Positions 8,993-17,927 of a stretch of DNA of 64,000 nucleotides are shown piece after piece. The position numbers were made by a program, and so were the translations under genes. Source of the DNA: Pseudomonas berkeleyensis (GTDB lineage: Bacteria > Pseudomonadota > Gammaproteobacteria > Pseudomonadales > Pseudomonadaceae); the NCBI RefSeq assembly GCF_014109765.1, contig NZ_CP059139.1:3414001-3478000 (forward strand). The letters are read 5' to 3'. The notes beneath the pieces were generated by a model. The model saw nothing but the letters and a program-made list of their open reading frames with translations. It ran no database searches and was not told the DNA's origin. Position 1 is the stretch's first letter. Each line of letters starts with the position of its first letter.

Positions 8993-9014
8993 GTGGCACA
9001 AAAGTGGCACAAAA
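8993..9014 (+). repeat. Putative integrase arm-binding repeat, left inner
   Basis: Two tandem copies of GTGGCACAAAA lie about 130 bases inside attL and 34 bases before the integrase start. Short direct repeats placed like this flank the core site in many tyrosine-recombinase elements and bind the integrase N-terminal domain. The assignment is by position and by recurrence at the right end. Confidence 0.55.
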
Positions 9015-9047
9015 TTCGGACGCGAAAAATTTTACTAGGGGTAGAGT

Positions 9048-10442
9048 GTGGCCAAGCTGACGATCAAGCAACTGGAGGCTTTCACAGCTGAAGATCATGG
9101 AAAGGTCTTCCGAGAGGATGGAGGGCTGGTGGCCGAGGTGCGAGCTGGCGTACGCGGAGTCACTGTTCAATTCAGCTATGAATTCAAACTGGATGGCTCC
9201 AGAACCAGAAAGCGACTGGGCAGTTGGCCGAAGAAAAGCCTGGCGCAAATCCGAGCTGAGCGAGACGAAGCCCGGACTCTGGTTACGAAAGGCCTGCACC
9301 CTACCCTTGCCGCCAAAGCCGCACGGATCGAGGCACAAGCGGCCATTGTCGCTACGATTGCTGAGGCCGAACGTGAAGCCGCCGAAAACAAAACAGTGGC
9401 AGACCTGTTTGGCGAATGGATACGCGACGGCGTTTCTCGGCAGGATGGCAATGCTGAACTGATCCGCAGCTTCAAAAAAGACGTGCTCCCCCTCATTGGC
9501 AAGAAGCCGCTACGCAGCCTGACAGAGAAAGATTTACTCACCGTTCTACGCTCAGTCAAAGCACGCGGCCTGAACCGTACGGTCGTGATCCGCAGCAAGG
9601 ACATCGGTCAGATGCTGCGCTGGGGAGAAAAGCGTAAGCCGTGGCGCACCCTGATGGCAGACGGCAACCCCGCCGACCTGATCGACGTCAACAAGCTGCT
9701 CGACCACGACTACGAAGAACAACGCGACCGCCTGCTTGCGCCGGATGAGATCCGCGAGCTACGCGATATCTTCGAACGCCTTGAGCGTGACTATGAGGCG
9801 CTACCCGCCGGCCAGAAATACTCAGGCATTCGCCCAGTCAACCTACGTGTCCAGTGTGCTGTATGGATCTGCTTGAGTACGCTTTGCCGTATCGGCGAGC
9901 TACTCAAATCCGAATGGCGCCACGTGGATCTGGAGAAAGGCACTTGGTTCATCCCGGCCGAAGCGACCAAGGGCCATAAGGGTAAGCGCCAGGATCACCA
10001 CGTCTTTCTTTCAGCCTTTGCTCTTAAGCAATTCAAGCGACTGCACAAAGAAACCAGCGATACACCGTTCTGCTTCCCCAGCAAGGATGGAGAAAACCAC
10101 GTCGACACCAAGACGGTCAGCAAGCTCATCGGAGACCGACAGTGCCGTTTCAAGAACCGCAGCAAGCCTCTGGCGGGCCGCCATCACGACGACTCGTTGG
10201 TACTGAGCAATGGCACCAAAGGTGAATGGACACCACATGACTTGCGCCGTACTGGTGCGACCATGATGCAAGAGCTGGGTGTCACACTGGAGATCATTGA
10301 CCGCTGCCAGAACCACCTGCTAGGCGGATCCAAGGTACGCCGGCACTATCTACACCACGACTATGCGAAGGAGAAAACCGAGGCCTGGGGCATTTTGGGA
10401 GACCGTTTGGACGTAATTTTGGCATCCCGCTCAACAGACTAG
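9048..10442 (+). CDS. Tyrosine recombinase / integrase of the island
   Basis: This is a 464-residue P4-like phage-type integrase. Residues 1-90 form a DUF4102-like arm-binding domain (WPKKSLAQIRAERDEARTL), followed by a core-binding helical domain and the catalytic domain. Catalytic residues visible are Arg281 (LCRIGELLKSEW), the HxxR box H397-DL-R400 (TPHDLRRTGATMMQ) and a tyrosine in RRHYLHHDY (434 or 439). It starts with GTG. It lies just inside attL and points into the island; in most tRNA-integrated islands the integrase is next to the intact tRNA, so its placement at the opposite end is less usual. Confidence 0.95.
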   Translation: MAKLTIKQLEAFTAEDHGKVFREDGGLVAEVRAGVRGVTVQFSYEFKLDGSRTRKRLGSWPKKSLAQIRAERDEARTLVTKGLHPTLAAKAARIEAQAAIVATIAEAEREAAENKTVADLFGEWIRDGVSRQDGNAELIRSFKKDVLPLIGKKPLRSLTEKDLLTVLRSVKARGLNRTVVIRSKDIGQMLRWGEKRKPWRTLMADGNPADLIDVNKLLDHDYEEQRDRLLAPDEIRELRDIFERLERDYEALPAGQKYSGIRPVNLRVQCAVWICLSTLCRIGELLKSEWRHVDLEKGTWFIPAEATKGHKGKRQDHHVFLSAFALKQFKRLHKETSDTPFCFPSKDGENHVDTKTVSKLIGDRQCRFKNRSKPLAGRHHDDSLVLSNGTKGEWTPHDLRRTGATMMQELGVTLEIIDRCQNHLLGGSKVRRHYLHHDYAKEKTEAWGILGDRLDVILASRSTD

Positions 10443-10690
10443 GCTGCTTGCTCCTTTATGGAGACCGACCGCTCGTAGCTTGTCGTTTGTCAAAATGCTC
10501 TGGATCGGTACCTGGCATTCAATCGGACCTGCAGAATTTCTTTACATGTACGCATAGCCATGCTGGCTCTGTGCCCGCGAAGCAGATATGGTTTAGCGGT
10601 TTAAACATTGGCCTCGGCGCAGAGCAGGGTTCCGCATACCACTGCCTTCAAAACTTTGAGGCACGGAAAACTAGAACAGGGAGAGCCTCA

Positions 10691-13339
10691 ATGAGTGCAA
10701 GCGAAGCAGTCGAACTTGCCAATAACGCGCTGGGCGTCATTCAGGAAATCGAGAACCGCGCCTCCGAAAAATTGGCCAACCGGGGCAGCGATGCTACGGG
10801 CGCCTTAGCTGCAATCAACACATTTAACGGCTCCACGGTTGTTGATCGCATCGCCGCTATCACCGACAGCGTGACCCAGTCGCTTCTTAACCTGGTTCGC
10901 GAACCAGCCATTTCCCGCGTCACCGTTGAGAGGGACGATGGCGAAATAGATACCTACTATATCTGTCGTACAACAGGAATCTCGCTGAACGGGGCGAAAC
11001 TCGCAAGCTATCGAACTGATCTTGGTCGTCTGGCCTCCCGCGGCGCCGGTGACGAAGTGGAAGTTCAGATCGGTGACACACGGGTTGTACTGCGCGTTCT
11101 AGAAAACCTGGAGCTGAAGCCCAACAAGGCTGATGGTCAGTGGGACTCTATCGGGGGAATTTGGCGACGTGAGGATGAACCGCCCCAGACCATCCCCTCT
11201 TTACGCAAGCTGATCGCGCCCCATGATCAGGACGATTTTGCGGCAATGCTGGCTGGAAACACTGACGACGAACAAAAATTCGTCGAAGGTCTAAGGCACC
11301 AGATTCGTAGTGCCATGGCGCTGCGTGACCAGGCGATCCTGGATAAATTCCAGGACGATATTTTCCGCTTACCGATTGATCGTCAATTGATCATTCTTGG
11401 CCCACCGGGCACCGGCAAGACCACCACGCTGATTAAACGCCTAGGTCAGAAGCTTGACTGGGAGGCTTTGGACGAGCACGAACGCTCCTTGCTGAATGCA
11501 GCCCATTACCGCTCACGCTGGGTGATGTTCACCCCTTCGGAACTCCTCAAGCATTACGTCAAGGAAGCCTTCAGCCGAGAAAATGTCCCGGCCTCCGATG
11601 AACACATTAAGACTTGGGCTAAGCGCCGACATGAGCTAGCAAGATCAGTATTCGGCATCTTGAAAACCAATACCGGCGGCACGTTCATCCTCAAAGAAGA
11701 CCGCCATCATTGCGGTACGGAGACCATCGACGACCCTTGCCATTGGTTCGATGCAGTTAAAGCTTTTCATCGTCACCGGATTATCAAAGACTTGCAGGAG
11801 GGTGCGGCCCTACTTAGTGACTCGGCTCCAGAGCATACCCGACCAGTTGTTGATCAAGTACTGAGCGCGGTCCCGAATACAGAATCAGGGCAATTGCTCG
11901 AAGCCTATGCTGCCTGGAATGATTTGGAAGATCGGATCGAGCCATTGCTTAGGGCAAGCCGCGAGAAGACAGACAAACTCATCAGAGAACAAGGCAACCT
12001 TCTCTACAACAAGAATAAAAAAGTATTTTCTGAACTCGCCAGTTTTTTGGATTCGCTCGGGCAAAGCGACGACGAAGATGATGACGGCGAAGAGTTTGAT
12101 GACGATAGCGGCGAAGAAACTACACAGCCTTCGCATAATGAGGTGCAGAAAGCGTTCTTGGCATTCCAACGCTTCTTACAAAGCTATGCCCGCAGCCGCT
12201 ACCGCGGACGTAGTCTGGGCAAGACCAGTCGGGCTGCACGCATTCGGGACTGGCTCGACGAACGCGTGCCCTCAGATGAGTGGCTGAAGAGCCTGGGCGG
12301 CGAGATGACCTTCCAGAATGCGCTACGCCGTTTCCGTAATGCCTGGAAACGCTACGTTTTGGACGTTCCGATCAGTTACCGAGCGTTTCGTCGTCAGTGC
12401 CTTCTTGATCAGACGTACGGATATCAACGCCCTGAAAGCCCTACCCACATCGACACTACAGAACTCGACGCGATTCTCCTTCTGATGCTCAGCTCGGCTC
12501 GAGAGCTGATCCAACAGGACTTCGTGAGGCGCCATCTCGATCAACCTAGGTTTACCGAGCTACTCAGAATCTCGAACCAATTTCAGTACCAGGTACTGGT
12601 CGATGAAGCGACCGACTTTTCAGCGCTTCAGCTCGCCTGCATGGAAAACTTGAGCGACCCTCGCACCAGATCGTTCTTTGCTTGCGGGGACTTCAACCAG
12701 CGGATCACCGGCAATGGCCTGCGAAATCTTGAGCAATTGCAATGGATATCTGATCGCCTGAGGTATCGGCGCATCAACACGGTGTATCGACAGAGCCGAC
12801 TGTTGAACGCATTCGCCAGCGAGCTGCTTAGCCTGATGGGGGGCGACCTTGAGGCTTCCGGCAACCTGCCAGAGCATTCAACCCACGAAGGAGTTATGCC
12901 GGCCCTGGCAGAGAATCTTGATAGCAAGTCTATCTCCAGCTGGCTGGCGGATCGAATTGGTGAGATTGAGCGGCTGGTTCGTGAAATGCCGAGCATTGCC
13001 GTGTTGGTTCCCTCGGAAAAACATGTGAAGCCGATGGCTGAAGCCCTAACGGAGCAGCTGGAGTCCATAAACCTGCGTGCAGTCGCGTGTGTCGACGGCC
13101 AGACCTTGGGAGACGAGACGGACGTCCGTGTGTTCGATATGCAGCATATCAAGGGTCTTGAGTTCGAGGCGGTCTTCTTTGTCGGTGTCGACGAACTCGC
13201 GACGACGAAGCCAGAACTATTCGAGCGCTACTTGTATGTTGGCGCAACCCGAGCCGCAACATATCTGGGAGTGACCTGCCATCATGCCCTGCCGGCACGC
13301 TTGAAAGCGCTTCAACAGAGATTTGTCGAAAGCTGGTAA
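10691..13339 (+). CDS. Superfamily I (UvrD/Rep-like) helicase, stand-alone
   Basis: This protein has 882 residues from the ATG at 10691, which has AGGGAGAG 6 bases upstream; the longer open frame back to 10448 has no such site. About 220 residues without a recognised domain precede Walker A GPPGTGKT (237-244). Further motifs are II VLVDEATDFSAL, III FFACGDFNQRI, a TVYRQSR block (IV) and VI YVGATRA. Between Walker A and motif II is a long insertion with a strongly acidic run (DDEDDDGEEFDDD near 460-475). The gene sits between the integrase and brxL and converges on the BREX operon. DNA translocation driven by ATP is expected. A defence role is inferred from location only. Confidence 0.88.
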   Translation: MSASEAVELANNALGVIQEIENRASEKLANRGSDATGALAAINTFNGSTVVDRIAAITDSVTQSLLNLVREPAISRVTVERDDGEIDTYYICRTTGISLNGAKLASYRTDLGRLASRGAGDEVEVQIGDTRVVLRVLENLELKPNKADGQWDSIGGIWRREDEPPQTIPSLRKLIAPHDQDDFAAMLAGNTDDEQKFVEGLRHQIRSAMALRDQAILDKFQDDIFRLPIDRQLIILGPPGTGKTTTLIKRLGQKLDWEALDEHERSLLNAAHYRSRWVMFTPSELLKHYVKEAFSRENVPASDEHIKTWAKRRHELARSVFGILKTNTGGTFILKEDRHHCGTETIDDPCHWFDAVKAFHRHRIIKDLQEGAALLSDSAPEHTRPVVDQVLSAVPNTESGQLLEAYAAWNDLEDRIEPLLRASREKTDKLIREQGNLLYNKNKKVFSELASFLDSLGQSDDEDDDGEEFDDDSGEETTQPSHNEVQKAFLAFQRFLQSYARSRYRGRSLGKTSRAARIRDWLDERVPSDEWLKSLGGEMTFQNALRRFRNAWKRYVLDVPISYRAFRRQCLLDQTYGYQRPESPTHIDTTELDAILLLMLSSARELIQQDFVRRHLDQPRFTELLRISNQFQYQVLVDEATDFSALQLACMENLSDPRTRSFFACGDFNQRITGNGLRNLEQLQWISDRLRYRRINTVYRQSRLLNAFASELLSLMGGDLEASGNLPEHSTHEGVMPALAENLDSKSISSWLADRIGEIERLVREMPSIAVLVPSEKHVKPMAEALTEQLESINLRAVACVDGQTLGDETDVRVFDMQHIKGLEFEAVFFVGVDELATTKPELFERYLYVGATRAATYLGVTCHHALPARLKALQQRFVESW

Positions 13340-13352
13340 GTAGGCCAGGAAG

Positions 13353-13386
13353 CTTCCTGAGCTGAGGAATCTGTTACCTCAGGAAG
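13353..13386. terminator. Hairpin between convergent helicase and brxL genes
   Basis: A 9-bp perfect stem (CTTCCTGAG with CTCAGGAAG) encloses 16 bases containing a smaller nested pairing. It lies just after the helicase stop and could end transcription from the left. No clear U-tract follows, so its strength is uncertain. Confidence 0.5.
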
Positions 13387-13518
13387 CCCCCAATTATTCA
13401 ACTCTCTGATTACAACAGCTTAAAGGGCTTGGAAGACCAATACCAACAAAGCCCTACCTTCCACTGCACGATCGAGCTCGGTAACTAGCGAGGATCATGG
13501 ACACGACTGACTTACAAC

Positions 13519-15570
13519 CTACTCCACAATCGCCTTCAAAAACGCGTCCCTAGCATCCTGATAGAACTGGATATCAATCTTCGTGGCCATGTCATCAGAC
13601 AGGTCATAGAGCTGACGCCGGCAGGTGACCGGCATCAGTAGGGCACTAGCCCCCTTCTCTACCGCCAACTCGGCGATGCTCACCGGGTTAAGCACAGGCT
13701 CGATAGACCCACCTAGGTTGATCTCGCCCACCACAATCAACCCGCCCCGAACAGACTTCTTCAGCAGGCTGCTACACATCGCAATCAGAGCCGCGACACC
13801 GAGCTTGGAGCCGCGCTTGGCCGCATCAAAAGCGCGCAGCTGGACAGTGAACTCATGCGCGCGAGGATCGCGATCTCCAATCAGTTGTGAGGCACGAGCG
13901 TACAGGTTTTGCTCTGCGTAGCGGACCGACTCTTTGAAAGCTGGCGGCACTGGATTATTGAGGATCTTCACCCCAGAACCTGGCCCTTCGTTGACCTCAA
14001 TCCGGTACAGGCCCGCGTTATCATCGATTTCTGCCCCGCCCTCACTGATTGTCCAGATCTGGCCAGGCTCTAGGGGGTCATCCCCGATCTCGTTATCCGC
14101 ACGCAGCTCAGGGGTCGCAACGAATTTCTCGACACCGTCATCACCAATGAAGTAGCTGAAGTGGGTGTTTCGAAACTCAGCAGAACCAATACGCTTCTGC
14201 TGCTCTTTGACCCGGCGGCGCACCTCAAGAGCAAGGCGCGTTGCCCACTCAAGGTCTTCATCTGAAATCGTCTGAGATGAATCGGGATAGAGCAGCTTGA
14301 GAAGTCCGGACACCGTCTTGTTCACCGCATTGGTATCTCGGCCGCTCAAAGCGCCGCCCAGATGGACTCGGTTCTGCAGCGCACTGACCCTGCTCTCATA
14401 GCGAAGACGGCTCAAGCACTCCGAGAAGAAATCACTCACTAACCCGAAATGATCGGTGGTCAGCTCGCGATTCATCTTGGGCACATCCCAGCCAGGTAGG
14501 AAGCAGTGAATCCGGTCCATCCAGGCGGTGTCATCACGCATTTCCTGAGGCAGCGGCCCAAACAGATGCCCCACTCGCTGCTGATGCTCAACGTCTACAT
14601 CGAAATTTCCCACGAAGACCAGCGAACCATCGGCACGGATGCTCTCCTTACCGCGGCTGAATTCGCCAGACTCCATGTACCCTTTCATGATGTTGATGCC
14701 TTCCTTCGAGTCGAAGGAAATACCGCTGATCTCGTCAAAGCAGACCACGTCGTACTGACACACCAAACCTCGCTGTCCACTGGCGTTGTTGACGAACATC
14801 TTGGCAATAGTTGCCTTGCCACCTGAGATTAGATGCGCATAGGGAGAGACCTGTTGAAACAGATGGCTCTTACCCGTACCGCGCGGCCCCAGCTCAACCA
14901 GGTTGTAGTTCCGTTCAACGAAAGGAACCATGCGGAGCAGTAGCGCATCCTTGGCTCGGGCATCCAGTCTCTCAGGCTCGAGGCCGATAGATCTAAGCAG
15001 AAAATCCTTCCACTCCTCACTACTGAAAGACTTTCGCGCCTCTCCAAGGGTGTCGAGCACATCGCGCTTCGAAAGCTGAATGGGCCGCAGGTCTTGCACG
15101 CCAAACGGATTGCCTCGCTCCTCCGCTATCGCGGGGTCGTACTCCAGCGTGATTTCCGCATAGAAACCACCCGTGAGAAGGCGTTCGTTATCGTCCACTA
15201 ACTTGTCTGCGATGCGAACGTTTGTGAGCTGCACGCTGGGCAGACTTGCGAGATAACCGTTGTCTTTCTGACTGAAGCGCGCACTCACAAGATCAATCAA
15301 CTTCACCGTGCCGTTCTTGTATGCACGTGCCTTGAACAGCTCCTCCTCGCCGGCCTTAACGGTCCGGGAGGAGAGCTGACGCTCTACGATCTCGATACCC
15401 TCTTCGATCTCATCAGGATCGGTGCTGGCGCAGTATCGGCCCAACAAAAACTCGACAACATAGGTCGGCACAGGGAATTGCCTGGCAAAGGTCCTAACCA
15501 GATCTTTGCGGACGATATATCCCTCAAAGGCTGCCGCAGCTTTCGAGTCAAGAATGTCCAGTTCGATCAC
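13519..15570 (-). CDS. brxL: BREX protein BrxL (AAA+ / Lon-like)
   Basis: This 683-residue protein is the last gene of the type I BREX operon. An N-terminal domain (1-200) precedes an AAA+ core with Walker A GPRGTGKS (228-235) and Walker B VVCFDEIS (about 276-283). A C-terminal Lon-protease-like fold ends with GGLIVVGEINLGGSIEPV. At the place where Lon has its catalytic lysine (GGLK) this protein has GGSI, so peptidase activity is doubtful; a DNA-binding or translocating role fits better, as reported for other BrxL proteins. Its start overlaps the pglZ stop (ATGA), so the two are coupled. Confidence 0.95.
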   Translation of the reverse strand: MIELDILDSKAAAAFEGYIVRKDLVRTFARQFPVPTYVVEFLLGRYCASTDPDEIEEGIEIVERQLSSRTVKAGEEELFKARAYKNGTVKLIDLVSARFSQKDNGYLASLPSVQLTNVRIADKLVDDNERLLTGGFYAEITLEYDPAIAEERGNPFGVQDLRPIQLSKRDVLDTLGEARKSFSSEEWKDFLLRSIGLEPERLDARAKDALLLRMVPFVERNYNLVELGPRGTGKSHLFQQVSPYAHLISGGKATIAKMFVNNASGQRGLVCQYDVVCFDEISGISFDSKEGINIMKGYMESGEFSRGKESIRADGSLVFVGNFDVDVEHQQRVGHLFGPLPQEMRDDTAWMDRIHCFLPGWDVPKMNRELTTDHFGLVSDFFSECLSRLRYESRVSALQNRVHLGGALSGRDTNAVNKTVSGLLKLLYPDSSQTISDEDLEWATRLALEVRRRVKEQQKRIGSAEFRNTHFSYFIGDDGVEKFVATPELRADNEIGDDPLEPGQIWTISEGGAEIDDNAGLYRIEVNEGPGSGVKILNNPVPPAFKESVRYAEQNLYARASQLIGDRDPRAHEFTVQLRAFDAAKRGSKLGVAALIAMCSSLLKKSVRGGLIVVGEINLGGSIEPVLNPVSIAELAVEKGASALLMPVTCRRQLYDLSDDMATKIDIQFYQDARDAFLKAIVE

Positions 15571-17900
15571 GCTTCTTCTCCAACCAAGGTCGCCTGCTTA
15601 GCGAGCACATTCCCCGCGCTGTCTAGAACAACTACGATGACTGCATCCCCCTCCCGATCATCGTCCTCCACCGGCAGGCTGCACTTGCCCCCCTTGAGGC
15701 TTTTGGCACGCACAAGCGAGCTTGCCGGATCCGCAGGGCTACTGCGCAGATCGACACTCAGATCAGCGGCTGTACTTTGTACCTCTACGCGACAGGTCAA
15801 GCCCAACCACTGCACCTTTGTGATAGCGGCGGCACTGAGCTTCAACGACGGCGCAGCGGTGCTGAGCACCTCGATGATTGGCGTCAAACACTCCTGCAGG
15901 CTCAAACCGCCGTGATCGTAGTGACGCCCAGCAAGGAAGGCACTGGCTCCAGGTGCAACGGCAATGGTTTGCTCTAGATTCCAGCGCCAATTGACGGTGG
16001 GCAGAGAGGTCTGGACGGTGCCCTTGATTTCAGCACAGCGAGCCCAGCGCACTTCTGCAAGGTGCTTGGGTAGATCGACTTTAGCCATCGGCTGTGGCGT
16101 CAAAAGCCAACCGTGATCCGTGACGATACGGATTTTTCGCCAGCCGGCCTGCAGCAGCTCCTCAACGCGCAGGTATACGTCCTGCAGCAGAGAATCAATC
16201 CGGCCTGCCAGACGCAGATTGTCTGTGTGGCCTGCTTCATCGATATTGCCGGTTTGCACCCAGGCCAATCCTTGCGGATCACCATTCTCCTCAGCCCCCA
16301 GGACTTGCCAACCGCCCTCTTCCATTAACTTGCGGAAGTAATAAGCGCTCAGCGGCTTGTCCTCAGTCTTCAAGCTGGGCTGGAAGTCAGTATCGGTTGT
16401 ACGCCCCGTTACCTGATGATGAATCGGCATCACGGCAGCTTTAGCCGTGGCCGTCACCGAAGGCAGCGCAGCCCAATTTGTCCGCTGCCTAACATCACCC
16501 AAGCTTTGCAGACGAACTGCCAAACGCTGCGCTACGTCATAGCGCAGTCCATCGACAAAGAAAACGACCTCACTGGAGGTTTGATAGGTGGCAACAGCTT
16601 CATTGACACCGTCGCTCCCTGGGTAGCCTTTCGCTCTCACCAGCTGCTGGAAGTTCAGCGCCGTCTCGTGCAGCCAGGGCGTATACAGGCTGTTAAGGAT
16701 ATCCCTCACCACCAACTGAACTGACGGCTCTCGGGCCATCGCCAGGGCTCGAAGCTGAGCATCGTCAACGATCCAATAATGGCTCCGATAATGCTCGGCC
16801 ATTTCCTCGGGGGTAGTGCCGGAAAGACCACTGCCAGCAACTGTTTTAGCAATCAGCACCAGCGGCTCGAGCAACTGGGCAATAGGCGCTAACCCCATCT
16901 CGGCCCATACCCATGACCGACGCACACCGTGGTGGGCATCAAGGTCAATAAGCCCCTTACGCAGCTCGTTGCTACCGCAAGTGGAAAGCGAACGCAGCTG
17001 CGCCAGCAGATCGTTTTCCTGCTGCTGGTTATAGCTTGGATAGGTCGAGACATCCGCTGCTAGATCTGGCTGGCAGCGCATCAAGACACTCGGCAACCTT
17101 GAAAAAGCAGCGGTGTTCTCAATGAACCGTTCCCAGACGCGTGCCCAGGGCCCCAGCCGGGCGCAAAGATTCTCTGCCGCGACCAGATCGCCATCTTTCT
17201 CGGGATGAACCAAAAATTCGCTATGGCAGATGCCGACAAAGGCATCCCAACGGGCTCCAGCCCAACTGGCCTGCACAGCCTGGCTGTCACTGAGCCACGT
17301 CAGCACATCTCGTACGCTATCGGTACTGAGAAGCTGGTTGAAGTCACTGGCCTCCAGTCGTCGGCCTTGGAGCTGTGAAACATCAGTATCGAGTAATGGT
17401 TCGAGCGCACGCAGCATTGCTGTTTGGGTTTTGGCATCCTGCGCAACATCCAGCCCCAAGCCACCAGTGCGAGAAATCAGAAATGCATTGACGGTCCAGT
17501 CCTTGGCGTTCACCTGGCTCCACAGCACGCCCCGATACTGCAGCTCAGCCAATGGTTGTAGATCTACAGGACATGCAGTGATCGCCCGCAAATCCTGCCG
17601 ACTCACACCCGGCAAGTAGATGATCGGGGTTTGGCCGACCGGTAAAGAGATCTCAGGCAACGCATCTGCGATTACGCACTTGAGCCATATGGCTGGGCCT
17701 TGACGGTGATCGGGCTTATAGCTTCCGAGCGAAAAAAGCTCCGGAAGCGCGCTTTGGAGTTGACCAAGCACAGGCAACCACTCGCGATCCTTGTCAGGCC
17801 AAAGGATCGCTGTAGGTGCAACCTGGGAACTGGCGTTGTACTGCGCTGCAGCACGAAGGCTCGCAGCCAAAGCCTCAAGTACGGTCATCAATTTGCTCAC
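15567..17900 (-). CDS. pglZ: BREX phosphatase-fold protein PglZ
   Basis: This is a 777-residue PglZ with the alkaline-phosphatase-superfamily domain in its second half. VDGLRYD (449-455, metal-binding Asp450) and TDHGW (594-598) are the typical metal-site strings. PglZ is required for BREX defence and for the associated DNA methylation. The frame starts with GTG at 17900, with an ATG four codons on at 17888; neither has a strong ribosome site, and translation may depend on the gene 27 bases upstream. It overlaps brxL by 4 bases. Confidence 0.96.
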   Translation of the reverse strand: MSKLMTVLEALAASLRAAAQYNASSQVAPTAILWPDKDREWLPVLGQLQSALPELFSLGSYKPDHRQGPAIWLKCVIADALPEISLPVGQTPIIYLPGVSRQDLRAITACPVDLQPLAELQYRGVLWSQVNAKDWTVNAFLISRTGGLGLDVAQDAKTQTAMLRALEPLLDTDVSQLQGRRLEASDFNQLLSTDSVRDVLTWLSDSQAVQASWAGARWDAFVGICHSEFLVHPEKDGDLVAAENLCARLGPWARVWERFIENTAAFSRLPSVLMRCQPDLAADVSTYPSYNQQQENDLLAQLRSLSTCGSNELRKGLIDLDAHHGVRRSWVWAEMGLAPIAQLLEPLVLIAKTVAGSGLSGTTPEEMAEHYRSHYWIVDDAQLRALAMAREPSVQLVVRDILNSLYTPWLHETALNFQQLVRAKGYPGSDGVNEAVATYQTSSEVVFFVDGLRYDVAQRLAVRLQSLGDVRQRTNWAALPSVTATAKAAVMPIHHQVTGRTTDTDFQPSLKTEDKPLSAYYFRKLMEEGGWQVLGAEENGDPQGLAWVQTGNIDEAGHTDNLRLAGRIDSLLQDVYLRVEELLQAGWRKIRIVTDHGWLLTPQPMAKVDLPKHLAEVRWARCAEIKGTVQTSLPTVNWRWNLEQTIAVAPGASAFLAGRHYDHGGLSLQECLTPIIEVLSTAAPSLKLSAAAITKVQWLGLTCRVEVQSTAADLSVDLRSSPADPASSLVRAKSLKGGKCSLPVEDDDREGDAVIVVVLDSAGNVLAKQATLVGEEA

Positions 17901-17927
17901 AATTAAAAACAGAAAATGCCTGATTCG

